Assembly (NCBI RefSeq): GCF_900105625.1
Contig: NZ_FNSD01000001.1
Location: forward strand, 4,340,001-4,404,000
Reading direction: 5' to 3'
DNA: 64,000 nt
Source: Terriglobus roseus
Lineage (GTDB): Bacteria; Acidobacteriota; Terriglobia; Terriglobales; Acidobacteriaceae
Positions within the stretch are counted from its first letter, which is position 1. Each line of letters starts with the position of its first letter. Of the stretch, positions 52,601 through 60,483 are shown in pieces. A model generated the notes under the pieces. That model did no database searches and was not told where the DNA came from. It saw only the letters and a program-made list of their open reading frames with translations. The position numbers were made by a program, and so were the translations under genes.

Positions 52601-52776
52601 TCAACAGGCGACAATCCCGGGCACTGCACCGTCACGACGACCTGGTTGTTCGTCAGGTCGGGGAAGGCCTCGATCGGCAGCTGGAACATCGTGTAGATGC
52701 CGCCTGCAATCAGGACGAGCAGCATCGCAGCCACGAGCCAGCGGTTGTCCAGCAGGAATGAGATGACCTTCTTCAT
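49675..52776 (-). CDS. CzcA/CusA-type heavy-metal RND efflux pump
   Basis: 1033 residues with the twelve-helix, two-loop RND layout. The proton-relay motif of helix 4 'GAIDFGTIVDGSVVMVENCIHRVE' (about 391-412) keeps the Asp-Asp-Glu set that marks heavy-metal pumps rather than drug pumps. 'GRPDLATEAMGEYESDSYVSF' and 'QPMQMRMDETITGTRGDIALKIF' are HME-RND periplasmic blocks. It exports divalent or monovalent metal from periplasm or cytoplasm. The metal cannot be decided; I did not identify a Met triad like that of CusA. It is the last gene of a C-B-A operon, 6 bp after the adaptor gene. Confidence 0.93.
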   Translation of the reverse strand: MKKVISFLLDNRWLVAAMLLVLIAGGIYTMFQLPIEAFPDLTNNQVVVTVQCPGLSPVEVEQLVTYPIETSLMGMPKLQMVRSTSKLDLSMVTVIFDDSMDKYLVRQLVAERLNQVQGRIPAGLQPQIGPMATAFGEVYQYTVDAPKMSPMDIKTLHDWVIRYDLLSIPGVSEINSWGGETKQYTIEVNPDSLRRYDLTLHDVVTAVSSNNDNFGGSYIEHAEQQYTIRGIGRATSLDDLGKIVVTTRNGIPTYLNQIATMKLSALPRHGAVMKDGKGETVSGMVIILRGENGDQIIKLVKEKVASLKLPGGARILPFYDQSDVINATTHTVKKNLIEAAFLVIVILLFFLGDWRAAIVVAVTIPLSLLFGFLGMGAFRISINLMSLGAIDFGTIVDGSVVMVENCIHRVETGEQRPLLEIIRDAAIEVARPVTFGVLIIIAVYLPVLTLESLEGRMFRPMAVTVVSALAGSLFLALFIVPTLCSFALRHKAKQTKEEREKHEEKQPNWFDKLRRHYESALKRSERYSRWIFVVSGVLIVLAIGSLKFIGTEFMPRLDEGSMVITSKRLPGISLTESVAIGQQIERTIKSFPEISSVVTKLGRPDLATEAMGEYESDSYVSFTPKFQEASTSKHKELSDRIEKELEKIPGVNYEFTQPMQMRMDETITGTRGDIALKIFAPETGGDIDTLEQLGHQANRIIGGVKGASENQMELISGAEELQIRIDRDAIARYGINVSDIREFIESLYGSKTVSEMLIGQQRFAIALRLPANLRNDPEQLSAIQMKTPSGNLVRLDQLAEIREVRGPILINRENATRRAVVTSNVDGRDLGSFVVDCKKAIASGMQLPTGYRLEWGGQYENQSRAQQRLAIVFPISILIIAALLYATFRNARQMLLILCIVPLALVGGIAALWITGINLNLSASVGFIALFGIAVLNGVVMVSHINTLRKDGKDLETAVQQGASDRLRPVLITALVASLGFVPMALANSRGAEVQRPLAVVVIGGLVTATLLTLFVLPLLYRRFSPREIADSH

Positions 52777-52782
52777 CTGCGT

Positions 52783-54036
52783 TTAGCTGTCTCCCACGGT
52801 GCCCTTGAGCAGCTCGCCCTTCACCATGAACGATCCCTTGACTACGATGCGGTCACCCGGCTTCAGTCCCTGCACGATCTCCGCACGGCCCATGGAATGC
52901 GTGCCCAGCTTGACGACCTGTGGCCGGAAGGTAACGCCGTCGGCGGTCAGGAAGACGATCTGATTGCCGTTGATGTTCTGTAGCGCGTCCTCCGGAATGA
53001 AGACAGCAGTGCGTGTGGCGGACCCAGTGATGTGTGCCGCGGCAAACATGCCGGGACGCAGGCGCTGCGCGGGGTTGGGCAGCACGATGCGCACCGGAAT
53101 GGTGCGCGTCTGCGGATCGAGTTCGCTACCGATCTGGCCGACACGGCCCGTAAAGGCGAGGTCGGGAAAACCCTGCGTGGTGACGTCGGCAGCAGCGCCG
53201 TTGTGCAGCAGGCTGATGTCCTTTTCGTTCGCCGAGGCTGTAACCCACACCGTGGAGAGGTCGGAGATCAGAAACGCCTCATCGCCCGTGTTGACGACCT
53301 GGCCCACGGTGAGCGAACGCGTGAGGACGATGCCGTCGATGGGAGAGCGGATGGGCACGAGTTCGCGGTTGTAGAGGTTGTTTGCGTTCAGGCTTTCGGG
53401 CGCGACCTGCAGCAGTTCCGAGAGATGTTCGCGCTCCATGTGGACGCTGGCCTCGGCATCGGAGAGACTCTGCTTTGCCTGTAGCAGATCCTGCTCAGAC
53501 TTCTGCTTTTCTTCCAGCGATGCTGCCTGGATGCCGTACAGCTTCGCATAGCGATCACGGGCCTGCGTGGCGAAGGTGACGGCTCCCTTCGCACGATCCA
53601 CCGCGGCGAAGGCCTGCAGGAGAGCGCCGACCGTCTCATGCACGGAATGGCTATGGACCTCGCCCAGTGTTTGACCCCGGTGAACGACCGCGCCCGGCAG
53701 AACATTCAGTGCCGTGATGCGACCGTCCGCGATGACGCCGACGTGCGAGGTACGCTGATCATTCGGAACCACCTGACCGTTGAGTGTCAGGAGCTGCGGA
53801 ACCGTCGCGGTTTCAACCGGCGCAATGGAGATACCGGCCTTTTGCTGGTCGGCGGCCTGGATCTTTACAGCGTCGCTGCTGCCACCCATGCTGTCCGGTT
53901 CGCCGCTTTTGCTGTCACCCTTCTTCGAAGAGGCCTGCTGATCGGAACCCTTTGCGCTGCCGCTGTCGCTCTTCGAGCAGGCGAGGAGCGAGAGGCAGAG
54001 GAGGGCTGCGGGGATGAGGCGTGCGTGCGCGTTCAT
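52783..54036 (-). CDS. RND periplasmic adaptor (CzcB-like lipoprotein)
   Basis: 417 residues. It is a lipoprotein: 'LIPAALLCLSLLAC' gives a lipobox with Cys20. A Ser/Lys/Gly-rich tether follows. The adaptor core has the lipoyl halves ('VIADGRITALNVLPGAVVHRGQTLGEVHS' and 'VPIRSPIDGIVLTRSLTVGQVV'), a coiled-coil hairpin at about 145-215, and the beta-barrel/MP domain ending 'GLKPGDRIVVKGSFMVKGELLKG'. There is no His-rich metal-binding N-terminus like that of classic CzcB. Its start overlaps the CzcC-like stop by 4 bp, and the pump gene follows 6 bp later. Confidence 0.92.
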   Translation of the reverse strand: MNAHARLIPAALLCLSLLACSKSDSGSAKGSDQQASSKKGDSKSGEPDSMGGSSDAVKIQAADQQKAGISIAPVETATVPQLLTLNGQVVPNDQRTSHVGVIADGRITALNVLPGAVVHRGQTLGEVHSHSVHETVGALLQAFAAVDRAKGAVTFATQARDRYAKLYGIQAASLEEKQKSEQDLLQAKQSLSDAEASVHMEREHLSELLQVAPESLNANNLYNRELVPIRSPIDGIVLTRSLTVGQVVNTGDEAFLISDLSTVWVTASANEKDISLLHNGAAADVTTQGFPDLAFTGRVGQIGSELDPQTRTIPVRIVLPNPAQRLRPGMFAAAHITGSATRTAVFIPEDALQNINGNQIVFLTADGVTFRPQVVKLGTHSMGRAEIVQGLKPGDRIVVKGSFMVKGELLKGTVGDS

Positions 54037-55304
54037 GGGCGCTCTCCTGTGGCGATCTGCAGGCGGAAGGCGCTCTGTTGATACTCGGTGAGGGTTTTCA
54101 GTGCGGTAATCTCAACGTCGATCTCGGTGCGTTCGGCGTCAATGTAGCGCAGCAGGTCGACACCGCCGATGCGGTAGGCCTCGGTCATGATGGTCAGGTT
54201 CTGGCGAGCACGGTAACGCATGTCGGGCAGTGTGTGTTGCACAATCTCAAGCTGCTGCTGATAGCTGACGCGAGCGGCATCGATGTCAGCTTTCGCGGCC
54301 ATCTGCGCCTGGCGTAACTGGTCTTCTGCGAGACGAACCTGTGCCTGCGCTCGTTCGATCTCGCCCTGGTTCCGATTACGGACCGGAAGTTGGATGTTCA
54401 TGGCGGTGTAGAGCGTGTTGTCCGCGCTGTTGCGCTTGTAGCCTGCAGAAAGGTCGAGGTCCGGTGTCGCGACGGCATGTTGGAGCCGCAAATTCGCCTG
54501 GGCCGACGCGAGTTGCTGTTCCGCGATCTTCAGATCGTAGCGGCGGCTCAGGGCCGTCTGCACGTCGACAGGCGGCAGCATCTGCACGTTGGCGATGTCA
54601 TCCGTCAGGCGGATCGTGCTGAAGTCCTGGCGGCCGATCTGGCGGAAGAGTTCCGCACGGGCAAGAGCAGCGTCGCGTTGCGCGGTCTGCAGCGATAGGT
54701 AGACACGGTCGCGTTCGATCTGTACGCGAATCAGGTCGACACCTCGCATGGCTCCCTGGTCGACCCGCTCTTTGTGATAGCGGACAATCTCGTCCACGCC
54801 GGCGATGTCCTGCTGCAGCAAGTCCACGATGGACTGGGCGCTGACAGCCTTCCAATAGCTCGCGGCGACACTGGCGATGAATTGCTGCCGCTTCAGATCG
54901 CGTTCCGTCTGAGCGACGTGCAGGTCAGCTTCCGCTACGCCAACACGCTTCCTGCGCTTGCCATCGAGCTCGAAGGTTTGCATCAGGTACCCATAGTCCT
55001 CGGTCTGGGTGGTGAAAGAGAACTGCGAGTCCCAGGGACGGAGGTCTTCTGACTGCAGATAGAGTCGCGGATTAAGACCAAGCCCTGCCTGTCGTACCTG
55101 GGCTCGGGACTCGTTCAATTGCTCGTCGAAGACCTGGGCGGCAGGGCTGGAGAGGGCAGAGGTGATTGCATCTGTAAGGCTCAGAGGCTGCTGTGCAATC
55201 AGGTGAGGCAAAGCGAAGAGCGCGGCGGCAGTCGCGTAACCGAACGTGCGGGCACGCAGAGATTTGCTTTCCCCACTGCGCCTGCATGACTCTGGTCTGG
55301 ACAT
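54033..55304 (-). CDS. TolC-family outer-membrane factor (CzcC-like)
   Basis: About 423 residues from the ATG at 55304 with AGGAAG nine bases upstream; the frame is open to 55373. An export signal follows a basic start ('TFGYATAAALFALPHLIAQQ'). The opening 'LSLTDAITSALSSPAAQV' and repeats 'GVAEADLHVAQTERDLKRQQFIASVAASYWKA' and 'RQNLTIMTEAYRIGGVDLLRYIDAERTEIDVEI' are those of TolC/CzcC factors. It forms the outer-membrane duct of the tripartite metal pump. It is the first gene of the operon and lies downstream of a 330-bp leader with two dyads. Confidence 0.92.
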   Translation of the reverse strand: MSRPESCRRSGESKSLRARTFGYATAAALFALPHLIAQQPLSLTDAITSALSSPAAQVFDEQLNESRAQVRQAGLGLNPRLYLQSEDLRPWDSQFSFTTQTEDYGYLMQTFELDGKRRKRVGVAEADLHVAQTERDLKRQQFIASVAASYWKAVSAQSIVDLLQQDIAGVDEIVRYHKERVDQGAMRGVDLIRVQIERDRVYLSLQTAQRDAALARAELFRQIGRQDFSTIRLTDDIANVQMLPPVDVQTALSRRYDLKIAEQQLASAQANLRLQHAVATPDLDLSAGYKRNSADNTLYTAMNIQLPVRNRNQGEIERAQAQVRLAEDQLRQAQMAAKADIDAARVSYQQQLEIVQHTLPDMRYRARQNLTIMTEAYRIGGVDLLRYIDAERTEIDVEITALKTLTEYQQSAFRLQIATGERP

Positions 55305-55630
55305 CCCGGTTTCTTCCTGGCTCCTTTGCACTGATCGCGACCTGCGGAAGCTGTCGTGACTCTTCATGGACAAGTGTCCACAGGCCCGCAGAGATCAGGC
55401 GTTATAAATTCTGCGATTCGACCATTTACACGACATCGCCATGATCTCGCCTGCGAGCCAAGATCACAACGCCGATAGCAGTCCAGGACTGCTGCAGGAC
55501 CTGAGGCAGCAGTTGTCGTGAAGCCGACTCTATCAGCAGATAACTTAAGTTTCCATAAAGAGCTCAATCAGCTGTGATTACCTCAATCGCTGATCTCTGC
55601 GCTTTTGGAATGGTGATACAAGGTCACGCG
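55305..55630. promoter_or_regulatory. Leader/control region of the CzcCBA-type operon
   Basis: About 326 bp with no gene. It contains a perfect dyad TGGACA-AG-TGTCCA (55367-55380), 63 bp before the preferred czcC-like start, and a 10-bp palindrome AACTTAAGTT (55542-55551). Either could bind a metal-responsive regulator. No MerR-type long spacer promoter was recognised, and no regulator gene is adjacent. Confidence 0.45.
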
Positions 55631-56641
55631 CTAATTCTCGGAGGGTCGCTCCACGTGCTCGACCACGAGAAAGCTGATAGGGGCTTTGGCGGGCTTCAGT
55701 CGAAGGCCCAGCTGCTTCTTCAGGGCATCGAGGATGTTCGCAGAGTTATCCCCGACCGCGTCGTTCTGTCCGGACGCGTCATGCACCCAGCTCAAGGTGA
55801 AGTCATAGAGCCCGTTGAGTCCGGTCTGATCGACCACAGGGCGGGGCATTGCAGCCATGCCCGTCATCGTTGGCAGCGAGGTCGCCAAAAGGGAGAGGGA
55901 AACGGCGTGACCGCCATAGTGTTGTCCCGGCTCGGTGGAAGCGACGTGCGCAATGACGCCGCAAGCGCCAGGGATATTGACAACGGCGCCATGAGCAGCG
56001 CCAGCCGCAGGAGTTCCGTCCGGCCCGCGAGCCTCGCACTTGTCTGAAGATGGAAGGAGATCCGGTCCCAAGACACCAGGACTGACCAGCACAAGCGCAA
56101 AGACCGGGGCATCCGCGGTGGTGGTGTGCGTGACCAGATGGAAACGCTCAGCGAGAAGGGTCTGCATCATCCGGCGCATCTGGTCGATGGAGGTGTCGGC
56201 GGGAGCGCGCGCCGTAACGTCGAAGAATTCCGGGGCTGCGTCGAAGGATCCGGTCACCCAGAATGGCGCTCCGGATTTTGGTGTGCCGGAAAAGAAGTTG
56301 AACCGGAGAGCAAGCTCCTGTGTGCCGGAGAGCTTGTAAGCGAATGAGATGAACCGCCACAAGGGCTGGTGACTCGCAATCAGGAGACCGCCGGCAGCTG
56401 ATCGCGCATCGTCGGCATCGATGGTGCCGTAAATGTTGCCGGAGTCGAGTGGAACGTTCGTGTGTTGCGCCGCGCCGGGCTTGCTTGGGCGGACCGAAGC
56501 GGTTTCAAAGGACGGCGCCGCAGGTGCGGGGGCAGTCTGGGCACATGCGGATGCCGCTGCCAGGATGCAGAGAGACGGCGTGAATCGGAGTAGAGAAGAG
56601 ACATCGGCATCCCGGGGGAAGTCAGGTTCGACCAACGACAA
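55631..56641 (-). CDS. Secreted TIGR03435 family protein
   Basis: Up to 336 residues. No in-frame ATG exists near the start; the frame opens at a TTG (56641) with no ribosome site and inside the glnB terminator stem, so the true start is uncertain. The export signal 'SLLRFTPSLCILAAASACAQ' is clear. The family blocks are 'FETASVRPSKPG', 'PLWRFISFAYKL', 'WVTGSFDAAPEFFDVTA', 'LLAERFHLVTHT' and 'RPVVDQTGLNGLYDFTLSWV'. Two ATGs at 56604 and 56610 lie in another frame, which might reflect a small indel at the 5' end. Function of the family is unknown. Confidence 0.85.
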   Translation of the reverse strand: MSLVEPDFPRDADVSSLLRFTPSLCILAAASACAQTAPAPAAPSFETASVRPSKPGAAQHTNVPLDSGNIYGTIDADDARSAAGGLLIASHQPLWRFISFAYKLSGTQELALRFNFFSGTPKSGAPFWVTGSFDAAPEFFDVTARAPADTSIDQMRRMMQTLLAERFHLVTHTTTADAPVFALVLVSPGVLGPDLLPSSDKCEARGPDGTPAAGAAHGAVVNIPGACGVIAHVASTEPGQHYGGHAVSLSLLATSLPTMTGMAAMPRPVVDQTGLNGLYDFTLSWVHDASGQNDAVGDNSANILDALKKQLGLRLKPAKAPISFLVVEHVERPSEN

Positions 56642-56665
56642 CGGGCACGGCTCGTGGCCGTGCCC
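56630..56665 (-). terminator. Hairpin terminator candidate after glnB
   Basis: GGGCACGGC (56643-56651) pairs perfectly with GCCGTGCCC (56657-56665), loop TCGTG, 22 nt after the glnB stop on the minus strand. The tail is GTTGTCGTTGG, only modestly U-rich. Confidence 0.6.
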
Positions 56666-56687
56666 ATCGTATCGCGAAGGAGCTGGT

Positions 56688-57026
56688 TTAGAGCGCCAGA
56701 TCGCCGCGGTCTTCGTTGCGGATGCGGATGGCGTCGTCGACGCGGGTGATGAAGATCTTGCCGTCGCCTATGGAGCCGGTCTGCGCCGCAGTGATGATGG
56801 CGTTGACGGCCTTCTCCGCCAGGTCGTCGGTGACGACGGTTTCGAGCTTGATCTTTGGCAATAGATCGACCGAGTATTCGCGACCGCGGTAGAACTCCGT
56901 GTGACCCTTCTGGCGGCCGTGTCCGCGCGCTTCCAGGATGGTGATGCCTTCAATGCCGGCCTCGATAAGTGCTTCTTTGACTGCGTCCAGCTTGCCTGGC
57001 TGGATGACTGCTTCAATCTTCTGCAT
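56688..57026 (-). CDS. glnB: Nitrogen regulatory protein PII
   Basis: 112 residues from the ATG at 57026, with GGAG six bases upstream; exactly the PII length. The T-loop 'GHTEFYRGREYSVDLLPK' carries Tyr51, the site uridylylated by GlnD. 'GDGKIFITRVDDAIRIRNEDRGDLAL' contains the ATP/2-oxoglutarate-binding B- and C-loops. It lies 120 bp downstream of the ammonium transporter gene on the same strand, the usual amtB-glnB pairing, so it probably acts as the plug and sensor of AmtB (the GlnK role). Whether the cell has another PII cannot be seen. Confidence 0.95.
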   Translation of the reverse strand: MQKIEAVIQPGKLDAVKEALIEAGIEGITILEARGHGRQKGHTEFYRGREYSVDLLPKIKLETVVTDDLAEKAVNAIITAAQTGSIGDGKIFITRVDDAIRIRNEDRGDLAL

Positions 57027-57146
57027 GGTGTTCTCCGAATCCTTCTCGCGTGCGCCGTGTGCGCCGCGAAGCATCTCATTCTGCCCGAAAGGTCCGGGCG
57101 CTGTCGTCACCCATTGGTGAAACGGCAGCACCCATGCTGGTTCCGC

Positions 57147-58637
57147 TTAGTAGGACGGCTCGGCGTGATAACCCTCTTCGCCGTGCTGGGACAGGTCAAG
57201 ACCCGTGTCCTCATCTTCGGCGGAGACGCGCAGACCGATCGTCTTGTCGACCACGATCAGGATGATCGTGGTTCCCACGATGGCCAGGCCCCAGGCGATC
57301 GCCACGCCGACCGCCTGGTTCAGCAGCTGGTGTCCGTTGCCTTCCAGGACGCCGGTCGCTTTGCCTGCGCCAAGGATGGGGTTGATGACCGATGTGGCGA
57401 AGATGCCGGTCAGAATCGCGCCGATAGTCCCACCGGCACCGTGGACACCGAAGGCATCCAGTGAGTCGTCGTAGCCGAACTTCTGCTTGACGATAAAGAC
57501 CATGAAGAAGCAGAAGACGCCGGTGATGGCGCCGATCCACAGGGCTGAGATCGGTGTCACGAATCCGGCCGCCGGGGTGATGCCGACGAGGCCTGCGACC
57601 GCTCCCGAGATGGCACCCAGGGCAGTGGGCTTGCCGGTCTTGATCCACTCAGCAACTGTCCATGCGCAGGCTGCTGCGGCAGCAGCAAAGTGCGTGGCCA
57701 CAAATGCGGAGGTGGCCAGACCGCTTGCATTCAGGGCCGAACCCGCGTTGAAGCCGAACCAGCCAACCCACAGCAGCGCGGCTCCAATGAAGCTGAGCAC
57801 CAGCGAGTGAGGCGGCATGGGTTCCTTCGGGTAGCCGCGGCGCTTGCCCATGTAGAGGCAGGTCACGAGGGCCGAGACGCCGCTGGTGACGTGCACGACA
57901 GTTCCGCCGGCGAAGTCGAGCGTGGGGAACTTGCCACCGAGAGCAGCGTTCAGCAGGCCGCCCTTACCCCAGACCATGTGTGCCATGGGGCTGTAGACCA
58001 GGATCGCCCAGAGGATCATGAACACCAGCATGCCGCTGAACTTCATGCGTTCTGCAAAGGCGCCCGTGATCAGCGCCGGGGTGATGATGGCGAACATCAA
58101 CTGGTAGACCATGAACGTCTGCAGGGGAATGGTCGTGACGTAAACCTTATCCGGCACCAGGCCGACGCCGTGCAGGAGCGCGTTCTGGAACGAACCAATA
58201 AAGAAGCCGAAGTGGCCGGTGTTCTCACCAAAGGCCAGCGAGTAGCCGATGAGCGCCCACAGGACCGTGATGACGCCCATCATGGCAAAGGTCTGCATCA
58301 TGGTGGCGAGGATGTTCTTCTTGCGAACCAGTCCGCCGTAGAACAGGGTCAGGCCGGGCGCGGACATCATCAGCACCAGCGCTGCGGAGACCAGCATCCA
58401 TCCGTTATCGCCAGCGCTCTGCGCCGCGGCTACCGACGTCTGGAGATCAGCATTCGCCTTCTCCAGCGCGGCAATGCGAGCGTCGGATGTCGGTGCGGTA
58501 CCAGAGACGCCATGCAGTTCGGGACCGGGGCCTGCAGTCGGTGTCTGCGCATGCGCGCCACCCGCGATCAGGAGCAAAAGTACCGAAAGAAGACATGGAA
58601 GCAGGCGCTTCCGGGAAATTCGTTGCAGATTACGCAT
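57147..58637 (-). CDS. amtB: Ammonium transporter
   Basis: About 496 residues from the ATG at 58637 (AGGTGA ten bases upstream). A cleavable export signal 'LLPCLLSVLLLLIAGGAHAQ' is followed by a coiled-coil-like insert 'DARIAALEKANADLQTSVAAAQSAGDNGWML' before the first transporter helix, a feature of longer Amt proteins. Conserved blocks: 'APGLTLFYGGLVRKKNIL', 'WMVWG..' region 'YSPMAHMVWGKGG', 'FAGGTVVHVTSGVSAL', and 'DAFGVHGAGGTIGAILTGIFA' with the pore histidines. Length is above E. coli AmtB (428), owing to the N-terminal insert and a charged C-terminal tail. PII is encoded directly downstream. Confidence 0.95.
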   Translation of the reverse strand: MRNLQRISRKRLLPCLLSVLLLLIAGGAHAQTPTAGPGPELHGVSGTAPTSDARIAALEKANADLQTSVAAAQSAGDNGWMLVSAALVLMMSAPGLTLFYGGLVRKKNILATMMQTFAMMGVITVLWALIGYSLAFGENTGHFGFFIGSFQNALLHGVGLVPDKVYVTTIPLQTFMVYQLMFAIITPALITGAFAERMKFSGMLVFMILWAILVYSPMAHMVWGKGGLLNAALGGKFPTLDFAGGTVVHVTSGVSALVTCLYMGKRRGYPKEPMPPHSLVLSFIGAALLWVGWFGFNAGSALNASGLATSAFVATHFAAAAAACAWTVAEWIKTGKPTALGAISGAVAGLVGITPAAGFVTPISALWIGAITGVFCFFMVFIVKQKFGYDDSLDAFGVHGAGGTIGAILTGIFATSVINPILGAGKATGVLEGNGHQLLNQAVGVAIAWGLAIVGTTIILIVVDKTIGLRVSAEDEDTGLDLSQHGEEGYHAEPSY

Positions 58638-58749
58638 AGTGCAGATCACCTGTGCCGAAAAAAAGTAAGGGAGTCGGCCACATCGCGGCCTCATCGCAGA
58701 GGAACGCGGCGTGGTATCGCCGGTAGAAGGAAGCGCGGCGAAACGGTGC

Positions 58750-58778
58750 GTACAGTTGGTTCGTTTCGTTTACTGTAC
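58750..58778. promoter_or_regulatory. Candidate operator between amtB and a secreted-protein gene
   Basis: GTACAGT (58750-58756) and ACTGTAC (58772-58778) form a perfect 7-bp inverted repeat with a 15-base T/G-rich spacer, 36-64 bp before the ATG at 58814 and about 110 bp before amtB. It may serve either divergent gene. No sigma-54 (GG-N10-GC) element was recognised. Confidence 0.4.
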
Positions 58779-58813
58779 ACAATGACCCGAGGTACTTAGG
58801 TGGTTCACAACGC

Positions 58814-59497
58814 ATGACGGCACGATTTCCCGCACGCGTCGCAGGATTACGCGGCACGTCTATTTTTTTCGCGCTGCTGGCCCTCGGAACGAGATCGCTG
58901 CTTGCGCAGGGACTGCTTTGTCCGTCGCGGCAGTTTGAAGGGCAGGTCGAAGCAGGGAAGAGCTTCCGGCGTCCGATGGATCGATCGCACGACTTTGTCC
59001 TGGAGAGCATCGCCTCCGGGTGGATCGTCCGCGTCCTGCCAGCTTCCGGTCCGCGCCCGATGCATGATTATGCAGAGCTCGCCACGCCGCCATACCGTTC
59101 GCCTAACCCCTTACTCATCTCAACCGATTTCAGCTTTCGCGCGCAGGACGCCATTGCCTGGAACCCGCGGGAGTTTCATTTCTTCACCACTGGAACGCAG
59201 TTGGCGACGGCGACCAGGGCTCTCGAGGCGACAGAGCGAGAGCCGAATCACCCATCGGCCGGTGCCGCACTCTTTCCCCTGCTACCCCAGGCGTGCACGG
59301 CCGAGTTGCGGATCACGGATGCCCGCATCGCCGGCGGTACGGCCGACCAGGCAGCCACTGCCGCCATGGTGGCGTCCCACTTCGCGCAGACGGCACACAC
59401 GCTGGAGACCGATGCCACGCCAACAAAGCTGGGCCGGATCGTCTCCTTGCATTTCCGCGTGTTATTTCAAGGCAGCAAGCCCGCTTCCTCTCACTGA
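58814..59497 (+). CDS. Secreted hypothetical protein
   Basis: 227 residues. Signal peptide: basic 'MTARFPARVAGLRG', hydrophobic 'TSIFFALLALGTRSLLAQ'. The mature part contains 'GKSFRRPMDRSHDFVLESIASGWIVRVLP' and 'DYAELATPPYRSPNPLLISTDFSFRAQDAIAWNPREFHF', which look like beta-strands of a small periplasmic domain. Two cysteines only. I do not recognise a family. It is divergent from amtB. Confidence 0.65.
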   Translation: MTARFPARVAGLRGTSIFFALLALGTRSLLAQGLLCPSRQFEGQVEAGKSFRRPMDRSHDFVLESIASGWIVRVLPASGPRPMHDYAELATPPYRSPNPLLISTDFSFRAQDAIAWNPREFHFFTTGTQLATATRALEATEREPNHPSAGAALFPLLPQACTAELRITDARIAGGTADQAATAAMVASHFAQTAHTLETDATPTKLGRIVSLHFRVLFQGSKPASSH

Positions 59498-59622
59498 AGC
59501 ACCGTGATTTGCATCACAATATCTACCGGTGCCGTGTTCAAGAATCTGTTGCAGGTCAAATAAGGTCGACTGCATCGAGATTCGGAGACATCGTCCGGCT
59601 TCACAAAAGTTCGTGACATAGA

Positions 59623-60246
<624 letters not shown>

Positions 60247-60367
60247 TGCATATAAGGATTTGTTTCGCCCCCTGCCGAGCGTTACTGGTTGGATTCGGCC
60301 TGTGGTCACGGAACAGTTGCGCTGATGTAAACCAGCATCAGTGCATAGGACAACAGCAACGGTAGAT

Positions 60368-60400
60368 ATTTCTGTGATCGCATAGAAATGCTGCTATACA
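60368..60400 (+). promoter_or_regulatory. Possible promoter and dyad ahead of the OmpA-like gene
   Basis: A -10-like TATACA at 60395-60400 is preceded by a dyad ATTTCT (60368-60373) / AGAAAT (60384-60389) that would overlap a -35 position. The leader to the ATG at 60484 is about 80 bases. There is no good TTGACA, so this is tentative. Confidence 0.35.
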
Positions 60401-60483
60401 CTCAATCGCAATCGTTACCAAGCGGGCCATTTCTCTCTAGAGCCCGCGCAAGCGTATTAGATATTCCGCGGAGGATAAGTCGC

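Noticed and set aside
58638-58694. Upstream 19-codon extension of amtB
   Set aside because: It would place extra residues before a good signal peptide; the ATG at 58637 fits better.
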